A stretch of DNA of 58,928 nt from assembly GCA_024690665.1 (NCBI GenBank), contig JAILOU010000013.1, positions 1 through 58,928 on the forward strand, given 5' to 3'. Of the stretch, positions 43,242 through 53,201 are shown one piece after another (position 1 is the first letter of the stretch; each line of letters begins with the position of its first letter). Under the pieces are notes generated by a model that was not told the DNA's origin, ran no database searches, and saw only the letters and a program-made list of their open reading frames with translations. Source of the DNA: Eubacterium sp. GTDB lineage: Bacteria > Bacillota > Clostridia > Lachnospirales > Lachnospiraceae. A program made the translations under genes and the position numbers.

Positions 43242-44381
43242 ATGGAGAATAAAGAGAGATATATTCCATTGCTTGCATATGACCTTCAGCGATTTGCAAA
43301 AGAGGGACCGGGCGGTGAAAAGACTGAGCCGGCAACGCAAAAAAAACTTGATGATGCCCGCAAGGATGGAAAAGTTGCAAAAAGTAAAGAGCTGACATCA
43401 GCAGTTGAACTTTTGGGTTTGTTTCTGGTTATGAAACTGTTTATGTCATATGTGGCAAATGGACTTTTGAACCTGTTTGCATACTTTTATAACAAGATTC
43501 CGGATCTTTTATTGGATAATCATGGTGGGTTTACTTATAAAAGCTCTAATCTGCTTGCTTCGGAAGCCTGCCTGAAAATTATTATTATTTCGCTGCCGTT
43601 TTTTGGAATGGGGATTGCGGTTGCAATCGGGATCAATGTGTTTATGATGAAAGGGATTTTGTTTACAACAAAACCCTTAAAACCGGATCTTAAGAAGTTT
43701 AGTCCGGCGAATGGAATTAAGAAAATCATTTCAAAAGATTCGCTTTTTGAACTTGTAAAGTCATTTTTGAAACTGGGAGTCATCGCACTTGTTGCGTATG
43801 TTGTATTAAAAGATGAAATTGGCAAGATTTTCCTGCTTTATGATATTGAACTGGAACAGGCTGTGATATTAGTTGGACAGGTCATCATTAATACCGGTCT
43901 TGCCATCGCAGCGGTATATCTGATTGTGGGACTTGTGGATTGGATTTACCAATATCGTAAGTTTAACAACGATATGAAGATGACCAAGCAGGAAGTAAAG
44001 GATGAAATGAAAAATACAGAAGGAGATCCACAGATTAAAGGTCGTCAGCGTCAGAGAATGCGAGAAGCTTCGCAGAGACGTATGATGAGTGATGTTCCTT
44101 CGGCAGATGTTATTATCACAAACCCGACGCATATTGCAGTTGCCTTAAAGTATGACGATTCGGTTTCGAGAGCTCCGATTGTTGTTGCTAAGGGAGAAGA
44201 TTATCTGGCAACAAAGATTAAGGAAGTCGGAAAAGAAAATAACGTGGAGATTGTTGAAAATAAACCGCTTGCCCGAATGCTTTATACAAATGTTGAAATT
44301 GGGGCAGAGATTCCGCCGGAACTGTATCAGGCAGTGGCTGAAATCCTTGCGGTAATCTATAAAACAAAGAATAGAATCTAG
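43242..44381 (+). CDS. flhB: Flagellar export switch protein FlhB
   Basis: A 379-residue membrane protein with four helices (about 60-240) and a cytoplasmic autocleaving domain. The cleavage motif NPTH is at about 298-301, in ITNPTHIAVALKY. The N-terminal FAKEGPGGEKTEPATQKKLDDARKDG is typical. It switches export from hook to filament substrates. The ribosome site is weak (GAGGGAA is 16 bp upstream). Confidence 0.97.
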   Translation: MENKERYIPLLAYDLQRFAKEGPGGEKTEPATQKKLDDARKDGKVAKSKELTSAVELLGLFLVMKLFMSYVANGLLNLFAYFYNKIPDLLLDNHGGFTYKSSNLLASEACLKIIIISLPFFGMGIAVAIGINVFMMKGILFTTKPLKPDLKKFSPANGIKKIISKDSLFELVKSFLKLGVIALVAYVVLKDEIGKIFLLYDIELEQAVILVGQVIINTGLAIAAVYLIVGLVDWIYQYRKFNNDMKMTKQEVKDEMKNTEGDPQIKGRQRQRMREASQRRMMSDVPSADVIITNPTHIAVALKYDDSVSRAPIVVAKGEDYLATKIKEVGKENNVEIVENKPLARMLYTNVEIGAEIPPELYQAVAEILAVIYKTKNRI

Positions 44382-44412
44382 TAAAGCAGACTAAAGGAAG
44401 GAGGGGTAAGGT

Positions 44413-46455
44413 ATGCCAGGTGGATTAAAAAAAGCTGATATTGGTATCGGTGCCTTTCTTTTGGCTTCTGTTTTATTCTTTATCATACCAATCCCTTCTT
44501 TACTTCTTGATGTGATGCTGGCGTTTAATATCGCGCTTGCATTTGCGATTTTATTTAATTCTTTATTCGTACAAGAAGTTCTGGATATGTCATTTTTCCC
44601 GACATTATTGCTGTTCACAACCATTTTTAGAATTTCGCTTAATGTTTCTTCGACAAGACTGATTTTGACTACGGGAGATCCTGGTAATGTCGTTCGAACA
44701 TTTGGTGAGTTCGTAGGTGGAAGCAACCTGATTGTCGGCGCTATTATCTTCGTCATTCTACTTATTATTCAGTTTTTGGTAATCAATAAAGGTTCAGAGC
44801 GTGTAGCAGAAGTTACTGCAAGATTTACGTTGGATGCTATGCCGGGTAAACAGATGGCAATCGATGCTGATCTTAACACCGGCGCAATTACAGATGAAGA
44901 AGCGAAAGAGCAAAGAGCCAAGATTCAAAAAGAATCAAGTTTCTTTGGAGCCATGGATGGTGCGACGAAGTATGTAAAAGGAGATGCCATGGCGGGTCTC
45001 ATTATCACCTTTATTAACCTGATTGGTGGTATTATTACCGGTATTATGGGTGGTACAGAAGCTACAGAGGCTCTCAATACATATGGCCTTCTTACCATCG
45101 GTGACGGTTTGGTATCGCAGATACCATCGCTTTTGATTTCTCTGTCAACCGGTATTTTGGTAACTAAGGGTTCGAAGGATGCAGACTTTGGAACGACGCT
45201 GATCAGTCAGCTGTTTGGCGTTCCGAAGGTGTTATATATTGTTGGTGTAACGCTGTGCTTTTTAGGTATTGCAACACCACTTTCCATTGTGATTTTCGTG
45301 CCGCTTGGCGTTGTGTTTATTGTGGTTGCGAGAAGAGTAGAAAAAGATCTTGGTATCGAGGCAATTGAAGAAGAGGTAGAGTCCGCGGAGACGGAAGCAG
45401 AGGAGATACGAAAGCCCGAGAATGTCGTATCCTTGCTTTCGGTTGATCCGATTGAGCTTGAGTTTGGATACGGCATCATTCCATTGGCAGATGTTAACCA
45501 GGGTGGAGACCTCCTAGACCGAGTCGTTATGATCAGGCGACAGATTGCTCTTGAACTTGGTACCGTTGTTCCGATTATCCGTCTTCGAGATAATATTCAG
45601 CTGAATCCAAATCAGTATATTATTAAGATTAAGGGCGTGCAGGTTACAGAAGGTGAAATCTTATTTGACCATTATATGGCCATGAATCCGGGGTATGTAG
45701 AAGAAGAAATTAATGGTATTCCAACCTTTGAGCCTTCCTTCCATTTGCCGGCGATCTGGATTACCGAATCGCAAAGAGAACGCGCAGAGACGCTTGGATA
45801 CACGGTTGTTGATCCTCCGTCTATTATTGCAACCCATCTGACAGAGGTTGTCAGATCGCATATTTCAGAACTGCTTACAAGACAGGATGTGCAAAATCTT
45901 GTGGATAATCTAAAAGAGTCGAATCCGGTATTGGTGGATGAACTTACACCAAAACTTTTGGGACTTGGCGAGATTCAAAAAGTGCTTCAAAATATGTTAA
46001 AAGAAGACCTGTCGATTCGAGATCTTCTTACGATTTTTGAAACGCTTGCAGATCATGCGGCAACAACCAGAGATACGGATGTGTTGACAGAGTATGTCAG
46101 ACAATCTTTGGCGCCTGCGATTTCTGCGAAGTATTTTCCTGCTAATGAGATGACAAGCGTTGTAACGCTTGATCCTAAGGTGGAACAAGATATTATGAAC
46201 TCTGTCAAGCAGACGGAACAAGGAGCATATCTGACTTTGGATCCTGAGCGGTCCAAGGCAATTATTTCTTCTGTGGAAAATGAAATTGCAAAACTGGAAA
46301 ATATCGGTAAGATGCCGATTATTGTTACTTCGCCGATTGTGCGATTATATTTTAAAAAGATGACAGAAGATTATTTTAGAGATTTAATCGTGGTTTCCTA
46401 TAACGAAATTGAATCTAATGTTGAACTACAATCTGTTGGGATGGTGACCGGATAA
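44413..46455 (+). CDS. flhA: Flagellar export protein FlhA
   Basis: A 680-residue export gate protein. About 320 N-terminal residues hold eight helices with the FHIPEP signature (RISLNVSSTRLIL, TLDAMPGKQMAIDADL). The C-terminal cytoplasmic domain docks substrates and chaperones. A charged segment (EEEVESAETEAEEI) links them. AAGGAGG-type site GGAAGGAGGGG precedes ATG 44413. Its stop touches the flhF start. Confidence 0.98.
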   Translation: MPGGLKKADIGIGAFLLASVLFFIIPIPSLLLDVMLAFNIALAFAILFNSLFVQEVLDMSFFPTLLLFTTIFRISLNVSSTRLILTTGDPGNVVRTFGEFVGGSNLIVGAIIFVILLIIQFLVINKGSERVAEVTARFTLDAMPGKQMAIDADLNTGAITDEEAKEQRAKIQKESSFFGAMDGATKYVKGDAMAGLIITFINLIGGIITGIMGGTEATEALNTYGLLTIGDGLVSQIPSLLISLSTGILVTKGSKDADFGTTLISQLFGVPKVLYIVGVTLCFLGIATPLSIVIFVPLGVVFIVVARRVEKDLGIEAIEEEVESAETEAEEIRKPENVVSLLSVDPIELEFGYGIIPLADVNQGGDLLDRVVMIRRQIALELGTVVPIIRLRDNIQLNPNQYIIKIKGVQVTEGEILFDHYMAMNPGYVEEEINGIPTFEPSFHLPAIWITESQRERAETLGYTVVDPPSIIATHLTEVVRSHISELLTRQDVQNLVDNLKESNPVLVDELTPKLLGLGEIQKVLQNMLKEDLSIRDLLTIFETLADHAATTRDTDVLTEYVRQSLAPAISAKYFPANEMTSVVTLDPKVEQDIMNSVKQTEQGAYLTLDPERSKAIISSVENEIAKLENIGKMPIIVTSPIVRLYFKKMTEDYFRDLIVVSYNEIESNVELQSVGMVTG

Positions 46456-47823
46456 ATGACAATAAAAAAATTTTTAGGAAAAACTGAAGATGAAGCTAAG
46501 GAAAAGGCAAAGGCAGAACTTGGACCAAAAGCAATCATCATGAGTGTGCGGGCTGTTAAGCCTAAGGGGCTCGCAGGCGTCTTTAAAGGTGTTTCGTTTG
46601 AAGTGACGGCTGCAATTGAAGATCAGGATGATACCAAGACGAACAAGAGTCTTCAGGTAGCACAGACAAGACCGGAAAAAATTAATCTTGCCGCGGATGA
46701 AGAAATTCCGCTTCCGAAGCAAGAAGCACATGAGATGTCAGCTTCCGTACAGGCAAAAAAGGTTGCAGATACTATGGAGAAGATACAGCCTCTTTTACAG
46801 AATACGAATGCACATGATGCAGCTCCTTTTAAAATGCCAGCACCAAAGCCTGAGATGTCAGCGCTTGAGAGGTATTCTAAGAACAATAAGAGCAATGAAC
46901 AAAATCTGGATCAACGACTAGAAGAAGTTAAAAACACTTTGGATGAGCATTTGAATGAACCAGATGATCTAAGGCCGAAGGTGACGAGAAGTCAGGAAAG
47001 TCTTCGCGTTATGAAGATGGTTTATAAGGTGCTTTTGGATAATGAAGTTGATGAAAAATATGCCAATCAGATCTTGGATGAGATTGACAGTGTCCTTCGT
47101 GCTTCTAGCAGCATGGATGTAATGCTTTCAAATATTTACCAAAAGATTATTTTGAAATTTGGTCAAAATGAAGGAATTAATCTGGAAGGAAAGCATCCTA
47201 AGATTTATTTCTTCGTAGGACCGACCGGAGTTGGAAAGACAACTACGATTGCTAAGGTGGCTTCCAAACTTAAGGTAGAAAGTGGTAAAAAGGTTGCTTT
47301 TTTAACGGCAGATACCTATCGTATCGCCGCTGCAGAACAACTTCGTACCTATGCCAATATCTTAGATGCGCCGCTTGAAATTGTATATTCACCGGAAGAA
47401 CTTAATGATGCGCTTGAACAAATGGAGGAATATGATGCGGTACTAGTTGATACAGCCGGATTTTCGCATAAGTCAAAAGAGCAAAAAGATGATGTCAGAC
47501 GTTTGATTGCCAAGACAAATGCAAAATACGAAAAAAACGTATTTCTTGTGCTTAGTGCCACAACAAAATACAGTGATTTATTAGATATTGCAGATGCGTA
47601 TGCGCAGATTTGCAATTTTGATTTGATATTTACGAAGCTGGATGAAACGAATAAGTATGGAAATCTTTTAAATGTGTGCCTTTATACCGGAGCACCGATT
47701 TCGTTTATCACAAATGGACAAAATGTGCCGGAGGATATCGAGCGATTTAACTCGCAAAAGATTGTAAAACAGCTTCTGGGAGGGAGAGAATCATGGACCA
47801 GGCCGAAGGACTCCGCAATATAA
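46456..47823 (+). CDS. flhF: Flagellar placement GTPase FlhF
   Basis: A 455-residue SRP-type GTPase. The N-terminal basic B domain begins at the start (KKFLGKTEDEAKEKAKAELG). The G1 motif GPTGVGKTTT is at about 255-264, and TADTYRIAAAEQL, DTAGFSHKS and TKLDE follow. ATG 46456 directly follows the flhA TAA. It marks the site of flagellar assembly. Confidence 0.97.
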   Translation: MTIKKFLGKTEDEAKEKAKAELGPKAIIMSVRAVKPKGLAGVFKGVSFEVTAAIEDQDDTKTNKSLQVAQTRPEKINLAADEEIPLPKQEAHEMSASVQAKKVADTMEKIQPLLQNTNAHDAAPFKMPAPKPEMSALERYSKNNKSNEQNLDQRLEEVKNTLDEHLNEPDDLRPKVTRSQESLRVMKMVYKVLLDNEVDEKYANQILDEIDSVLRASSSMDVMLSNIYQKIILKFGQNEGINLEGKHPKIYFFVGPTGVGKTTTIAKVASKLKVESGKKVAFLTADTYRIAAAEQLRTYANILDAPLEIVYSPEELNDALEQMEEYDAVLVDTAGFSHKSKEQKDDVRRLIAKTNAKYEKNVFLVLSATTKYSDLLDIADAYAQICNFDLIFTKLDETNKYGNLLNVCLYTGAPISFITNGQNVPEDIERFNSQKIVKQLLGGRESWTRPKDSAI

Positions 47824-48674
47824 TTAAGGCGAAAAACCAAAAAGAACATCATCCTGCCAGAGTGATTACCATTACCAGCGGAAAGGGCGGAGTGGGCAAG
47901 TCGAACCTCGCCGTAAATCTTGCCGTTCAGTTGCGGAAAAAGGGTAAAAAGGTTATAATTTTTGATGCAGACTTCGGTCTTGCAAATGTTGAAGTTATGT
48001 TCGGCTCTATACCGAAATATAACCTAAGCGATCTGATTTACAGAGACAAAACAATGGAAGAAATTATAACGAAAGGACCGATGGGAGTCGAGTTTATTTC
48101 CGGTGGCAATGCGGTAGCTGGTTTAAATAATCTGACGAAAGAGCAGATTACATATTTGGTAAACAATTTGTCACAATTAGATTACCTTGCTGATATCATT
48201 TTGATTGATACCGGTGCAGGAATATCAGATGCGGTTATGGAATTTGTTCTGGCAAGCCCGGAGGTTCTTTTAGTTTCTACACCGGAGCCGAGTTCATTGA
48301 CAGATTCGTATTCGCTGTTAAAATCGCTTTATCACAGTCCGAAGTTTTCCGGTAATAAAGCGAAGGTTCGGGTAATTGCCAACAAGGTGCATTCGAGAGA
48401 AGACGGTCTCGAGGTATTTCACAAATTAGACACCGTTGTGCACCAGTTTTTATCCGGAAGCATAGAATATCTCGGCATGATTCCGGCAGATCTGGCGCTA
48501 GAAAAAGCGATTCGGGAACAAAAGCCGATATCTATGAAAAATCCAAATGCACGTTCCGCAAGGGCGTTCGAATTACTGGCTAGTAAACTGCTTGATGAAA
48601 ATGTTTCAGAAGAAATTAAAATCAGACGTGGATTTTCCGGTATTTTTGCCGATTTAATATATAGTAGGAGCTGA
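47793..48674 (+). CDS. flhG: MinD-like ATPase FlhG (YlxH)
   Basis: A 293-residue ParA/MinD family ATPase that controls flagellar number and stimulates FlhF. The deviant Walker A SGKGGVGKSNLAVNLA is at about 29-44, and VIIFDADFGLANVEVMF follows. The C-terminal basic segment is the membrane-targeting helix region. GGGAGGGAGAG precedes ATG 47793, which overlaps flhF by 31 bp. Confidence 0.97.
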   Translation: MDQAEGLRNIIKAKNQKEHHPARVITITSGKGGVGKSNLAVNLAVQLRKKGKKVIIFDADFGLANVEVMFGSIPKYNLSDLIYRDKTMEEIITKGPMGVEFISGGNAVAGLNNLTKEQITYLVNNLSQLDYLADIILIDTGAGISDAVMEFVLASPEVLLVSTPEPSSLTDSYSLLKSLYHSPKFSGNKAKVRVIANKVHSREDGLEVFHKLDTVVHQFLSGSIEYLGMIPADLALEKAIREQKPISMKNPNARSARAFELLASKLLDENVSEEIKIRRGFSGIFADLIYSRS

Positions 48675-48682
48675 TAAAAAAT

Positions 48683-49408
48683 ATGCCATTACAGACGTTT
48701 CGTCCAGGTGACAAAATAGATATTAAGGTTATAAAAAATATTAATCAAACCGGTCACAATCAAACAGTGTTGATTTTTAAAAGTCAGATTTTTGATGTGA
48801 TTGACGAACAAACTTTGAAAATTGCGATGCCAACGCAGGCGGGGAGAACAATCTTATTTCCGGTGGGAACGGAATTTGAGGCGATTGTATATGCCAAGAA
48901 GGGATTGTTTTCTACACAATGCAAGGTTAAGCAACGATTTAACGAAGATGGGCTGTTAACTTTAGAGGTGAACCTTGAGTCGCCGATTAAGAAGTTTCAA
49001 AGAAGAGAGTTTTTCAGACTTAGTAAGCTGATTGATGTTTCGTATTTTCGTATTCCTATTTCAGAAGAGGAGCTGGATGTGGAAGAACAATATCAAAGAG
49101 CACTTCTTACGCAGCCACAGGAAATGCTTCGAGGGACCATTGTTAATATTAGTGGGGGCGGTGTGAAATTACTATTGTCACATCCACTATATAAAGATGA
49201 ACTTATATTAGTGAAGTTTTGTCTTGCCGAATCAAAGAATCAAGAGTTGTATCAACTTATGGCACAGACGATAGAATGTGAACCATCCGAACGAATTAAA
49301 AATAAATATTCGGTTCGGTTGAAATTTGTAGCCCTAGATAAAAGCATCCAGGATGAGTTGATTAAGCAGATATTCCTGGAAGAAAGAAAATTAATGAAGA
49401 AGGTCTGA
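48683..49408 (+). CDS. ycgR: Flagellar brake/PilZ protein (YcgR-like)
   Basis: A 241-residue protein. The N-terminal YcgR-like domain is at about 1-105. The C-terminal PilZ domain is at about 110-235 with the c-di-GMP motif RREFFR (RxxxR) and NISGGG (D/NxSxxG). Binding c-di-GMP would slow or stop rotation. It lies between flhG and cheB with 2-8 bp gaps. In Bacillus ypfA/dgrA is elsewhere, so its inclusion here ties c-di-GMP to the operon. Confidence 0.92.
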   Translation: MPLQTFRPGDKIDIKVIKNINQTGHNQTVLIFKSQIFDVIDEQTLKIAMPTQAGRTILFPVGTEFEAIVYAKKGLFSTQCKVKQRFNEDGLLTLEVNLESPIKKFQRREFFRLSKLIDVSYFRIPISEEELDVEEQYQRALLTQPQEMLRGTIVNISGGGVKLLLSHPLYKDELILVKFCLAESKNQELYQLMAQTIECEPSERIKNKYSVRLKFVALDKSIQDELIKQIFLEERKLMKKV

Positions 49409-49410
49409 TT

Positions 49411-50484
49411 ATGAAGAAAAATCTTTTAGTTGTTGATGACTCTGCACTTATGAGAAGGGTGATCTGTGATATAATCAACACAGACAGTGATTATGAAGCA
49501 AAAGATGTTTGCAGAGACGGTCAAGAAGCATTTGAAGCGATTAAGAAATACAAGTACGATGCGGTATTGCTTGATGTCAATATGCCACGTATGGACGGAC
49601 TTCAACTTCTTGAAAAACTGCAGAAGGAACGCATCAGAGTTACCGTAATCATGGTCAGCACTCTGACAACCAAAGATGCAGATGTTACGATTAAGGCAAT
49701 GGAACTTGGCGCAATCGATTTTGTTACAAAGCCGGACAATATCGGTAAAGCACGAGGTGAAGATTTTAAAAAGAATTTACTTGGGATTGTAAATGCAGTA
49801 TTAAAATCAGGCAATACCAAAAATCTTTTTACGCCAACGCCTGCGCCGCCTAAAAAAGGAACTGTTCCTAAGGCTGCAATGAATGCGCCAAAGTCAAAAG
49901 GTGGCAAAAAGTGCATTGCGATTGCAAGTTCGACCGGTGGTCCGAAAGCATTGCAAAGTGTAATTCCGTTTATTGCAGAGAATATTGATGCGCCATTACT
50001 TTTGGTACAGCATATGCCTGCGGGATTTACAAAATCTATGGCTGATCGTCTGAATGAAATCAGCAATATTGAAGTAGCAGAAGCCAAAGATGGTGACAAA
50101 CTTGAAAAAGGAAAGTTGCTTGTGGCTCCGGGAGGTTTCCATTTTGAAGTGGTTCCTTGCCCGGATGGTTCACATAAGATTCACCTTGATAAGTCACCGG
50201 CTGTCGGCGGACTCAGACCATATGCTAATCTTATGTACGAGTCGCTCAAGCAAAGTAAATTTGATGAGATTACCTGTGTGGTATTAACCGGCATGGGCGC
50301 TGACGGAACAGAAGGCATTGTATCTTTGAAAAAGAAAAAGAAATTGCATATCATTTCGCAGAATGAAGAAACCTGTGTGGTATATGGTATGCCAAAGTCG
50401 ATTGCAGAGACCGGATTGGTAGACGAAGTCGTTCCATTAACAGAAGTTGCTTCCTCAATTAACAAGAAAGTGGGGATAAGATAA
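49411..50484 (+). CDS. cheB: Protein-glutamate methylesterase/glutamine deamidase CheB
   Basis: A 357-residue protein with receiver (Asp55 in LLDVNMPRMDG) and methylesterase domains. The catalytic Ser is Ser174 in ASSTGGP, with HMPAGFT and GMGADG also seen. It removes methyl groups from receptors. No cheR is in the window. Confidence 0.97.
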   Translation: MKKNLLVVDDSALMRRVICDIINTDSDYEAKDVCRDGQEAFEAIKKYKYDAVLLDVNMPRMDGLQLLEKLQKERIRVTVIMVSTLTTKDADVTIKAMELGAIDFVTKPDNIGKARGEDFKKNLLGIVNAVLKSGNTKNLFTPTPAPPKKGTVPKAAMNAPKSKGGKKCIAIASSTGGPKALQSVIPFIAENIDAPLLLVQHMPAGFTKSMADRLNEISNIEVAEAKDGDKLEKGKLLVAPGGFHFEVVPCPDGSHKIHLDKSPAVGGLRPYANLMYESLKQSKFDEITCVVLTGMGADGTEGIVSLKKKKKLHIISQNEETCVVYGMPKSIAETGLVDEVVPLTEVASSINKKVGIR

Positions 50485-50485
50485 G

Positions 50486-52597
50486 ATGGATGTTAGTCAA
50501 TATCTAGAGATTTTTATCGACGAGACAAATGGTCATTTGCAGGATCTTTCTGACAGTGTTATGACACTTGAAAATGAGCCTGACAATATGGACATGATCA
50601 ATGAAATCTTCCGTGCAGCACACTCCCTTAAGGGTATGGCCGGAACCATGGGATTCAAGAGAATGCAGCACTTGACTCATGATATGGAGAATGTATTCCA
50701 GGAAGTTCGAAGCGGTAACATGAAAGTCAATAGTGACTTGATTGATGTTATATTTGAGTGTCTGGATGCCATTGAAGGATATCTTGAGAATGTAAAAGCA
50801 ACTTCTGATGAAGGTACTGAGGACAATGAAGCTCTTATTCAGGAACTGAACAGAGTCCTCGCCTCCGGTACGGGGCAGGAAGTGCCGGAAGCTGCTCCGG
50901 CAGAGGATAAGAAAGAAGCTGCTCCGGCTGAAGAAGGCGGTAGTGATGATCGTGCACATTATATGAATATTCGTCTTGAAGAAGAAGATGCAGAGACGAT
51001 TCATAACGAACAAAAAGAAGGCATGAAGTTATATGGCTTTACAGTCTTTATCGAAGAAGAGTGTCTGTTAAAGGCTGCAAGAGCATTTTTGGTATTTAAG
51101 GCTGTGGAAGAAGCAGGTCAGATTATGGCATATCTTCCTAGCTCTCAGGATATTGAGGATGAGAACTTCGAAAATGATTTCAGCTTTTTATTTGTAACGG
51201 ATCAGGATATTGAGCCGGTAGTTACGGCAGTAAAGGCAGTGTCTGAAATTGCTGATGTTGTTTGGGAAGAGCTTGAAGATGTTCCAAAGGACGAAGCGAA
51301 AGAAGAGGATGAAGAAAAGACACAGGAAACTGCACCTGCTGTTGTTGAAGAAAAGAAAGAAGAAACTCCGGCACCTAAGGCCGAAAAGAAAGAAGCACCT
51401 GCTAAGGCACCAGCCAAGAAGACTGCGGCTAAGCCGGTTACCAGCAGAACCATTCGAGTGGATATTGAAAAGCTGGACGCTTTAATGAATCAGGTTAGTG
51501 AGCTGATTATTGCAAAGAATTCTCTGGTTTCAATTTCAGCAACGGAAGAAGGTTCATTCGAGTCACAAATGTTCCATGAACAGATTGAATATCTTGAAAG
51601 AATTACAACGAACCTGCATGAATCCGTTATGAAAGTTCGAATGGTACCAATTGAAAGTGTTGTAAATAAATTCCCTCGTATGATTCGTGACTTATCAAAG
51701 AAACTTGATAAGAAGATGGAACTTCATATGAGCGGTGAAGATACAGAACTTGATCGTACCGTAGTAGACCAGATTGGTGATCCGCTTCAGCATTTACTTC
51801 GTAATTCTGCTGACCATGGTCTTGAAAATGCAGAGACAAGACGTGAAAGAGGAAAGCCTGAAACAGGTACTATTACCTTAAATGCATTCCAGGAAGGTAA
51901 TAACGTTATTATCGAAGTAAGCGATGATGGTAATGGTATTGATATTGAAAAGGTGCGTTCAAAAGCAATCGAACGAGGCATGTTTACTGAAGAACAGGCA
52001 GAAGCACTTTCAGATAAAGAAGTTATTGATTTGCTATTTATGCCAAGTTTCTCAATGGCTAAGGAAATTACAGATATTTCCGGCCGAGGTGTTGGTCTGG
52101 ACGTTGTGAAATCCAATATCGAAGCTCTTGGCGGAGATGTTGAGACGCACAGTGTGTTTGGACAAGGAACGAAGTTCACGGTAAGACTTCCACTTACACT
52201 TGCAATTATTCAGGCTCTGATGGTTGTTGTAGGACAAGAGAAGTATGCGATTGCACTTGGTTCAATTGCCAATATCGAATACATTAATAAAAATGACATT
52301 AAATACGTTCAGGCGGATGAAGTGATCCATATCCGTGGCGACGTAATTCCACTTATTCGCCTTAATCAGATGCTTGACATCGATCCGATTGATGAAGAAT
52401 CTGATAACCTTACCGTTGTTATTGTCAAGAAGGGTGAACGTCAGGTAGGTCTTGTAGTGGACGACTTGATGGGACAGCAGGAAATCGTAATCAAGTCATT
52501 GGGTAAATATATCAATGGCAACAAGATTATTTCCGGCGCAACTATTCTTGGTGATGGTGAAGTGGCATTGATTCTCGATGTAAACACATTAATGTAA
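50486..52597 (+). CDS. cheA: Chemotaxis histidine kinase CheA
   Basis: A 703-residue kinase. The Hpt domain has phospho-His46 (AAHSLKGMAG). A CheY/CheB-binding P2 domain lies between Glu/Pro/Ala-rich linkers. Dimerisation, ATPase (LLRNSADHG N-box, DDGNGID, GRGVGLDVV) and the C-terminal CheW-like P5 domain (about 570-703) follow. It starts 1 bp after cheB's stop; the ribosome site GGGGATAAG overlaps it. Confidence 0.98.
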   Translation: MDVSQYLEIFIDETNGHLQDLSDSVMTLENEPDNMDMINEIFRAAHSLKGMAGTMGFKRMQHLTHDMENVFQEVRSGNMKVNSDLIDVIFECLDAIEGYLENVKATSDEGTEDNEALIQELNRVLASGTGQEVPEAAPAEDKKEAAPAEEGGSDDRAHYMNIRLEEEDAETIHNEQKEGMKLYGFTVFIEEECLLKAARAFLVFKAVEEAGQIMAYLPSSQDIEDENFENDFSFLFVTDQDIEPVVTAVKAVSEIADVVWEELEDVPKDEAKEEDEEKTQETAPAVVEEKKEETPAPKAEKKEAPAKAPAKKTAAKPVTSRTIRVDIEKLDALMNQVSELIIAKNSLVSISATEEGSFESQMFHEQIEYLERITTNLHESVMKVRMVPIESVVNKFPRMIRDLSKKLDKKMELHMSGEDTELDRTVVDQIGDPLQHLLRNSADHGLENAETRRERGKPETGTITLNAFQEGNNVIIEVSDDGNGIDIEKVRSKAIERGMFTEEQAEALSDKEVIDLLFMPSFSMAKEITDISGRGVGLDVVKSNIEALGGDVETHSVFGQGTKFTVRLPLTLAIIQALMVVVGQEKYAIALGSIANIEYINKNDIKYVQADEVIHIRGDVIPLIRLNQMLDIDPIDEESDNLTVVIVKKGERQVGLVVDDLMGQQEIVIKSLGKYINGNKIISGATILGDGEVALILDVNTLM

Positions 52598-52611
52598 GGA
52601 GGCTTAAGAAC

Positions 52612-53076
52612 ATGGCAGATTTAATGGAAACTGTAGAAGTTGAAAAAAAGCAGTATATCGTAGTTCATATTGGAGAAGAACAATATGGAATCGATATCGG
52701 GTATGTCGACAATATCGTTCGTATGCAGCCGATTACAAGAGTTCCAAAAGCGCAGCATTACTTTAAAGGAATTATTAATCTTCGTGGTGAGATTGTTCCG
52801 GTTATGAGTATTCGTACAAAGATGGGACTTGAACCAGATGTGGAGACAAATCTTTCAAGAATTATTATTCTGAAAGCTGAAGAGCAGGCGAAACTCGGTA
52901 TTGTTGTTGACGAAGTAAAAGAAGTTGTTATGCTTGGTGACGATGAAATTGATCGCAATGTAGATACAAAGAAAGATCAAAAAGCTAATTTTATTAATGG
53001 AATTGGTAAGAATGCAGATCAATTAATTTCTCTGTTCGATATCAATAAGATTATTGAAGAGAATGAAACGGTTTAA
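52612..53076 (+). CDS. cheW: Chemotaxis adaptor CheW
   Basis: A 154-residue adaptor linking receptors to CheA. It shows the CheW fold with YIVVHIGEEQYGIDIGYVDNIV, RVPKAQHYFKGIINLRGEIVPV and GIVVDEVKEVV. AAGGAGG precedes ATG 52612. A hairpin lies downstream. Confidence 0.97.
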   Translation: MADLMETVEVEKKQYIVVHIGEEQYGIDIGYVDNIVRMQPITRVPKAQHYFKGIINLRGEIVPVMSIRTKMGLEPDVETNLSRIIILKAEEQAKLGIVVDEVKEVVMLGDDEIDRNVDTKKDQKANFINGIGKNADQLISLFDINKIIEENETV

Positions 53077-53142
53077 CGGCGTTCTCGATTGGTAGATGAA
53101 AAAAGTTTCTCGGCCATCTTTGCGCATGACGAAATGTTTATG

Positions 53143-53176
53143 GGGACTGAGATGAGATATGCTCAGTCCCTTTATT
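53143..53176 (+). terminator. Hairpin between cheW and cheC (partial terminator or processing site)
   Basis: A perfect 9-bp stem GGGACTGAG/CTCAGTCCC (53143-53151 with 53162-53170), a 10-nt loop and TTTATTTATT. The interrupted T-run suggests incomplete termination. Confidence 0.6.
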
Positions 53177-53201
53177 TATTAAATTAATGAGGTAATTAAT
53201 A

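Noticed and set aside
24197..46455. Virulence type III secretion system
   Set aside because: Rod, hook, FliG/FliM/FliY and motor genes show it is a flagellar system.
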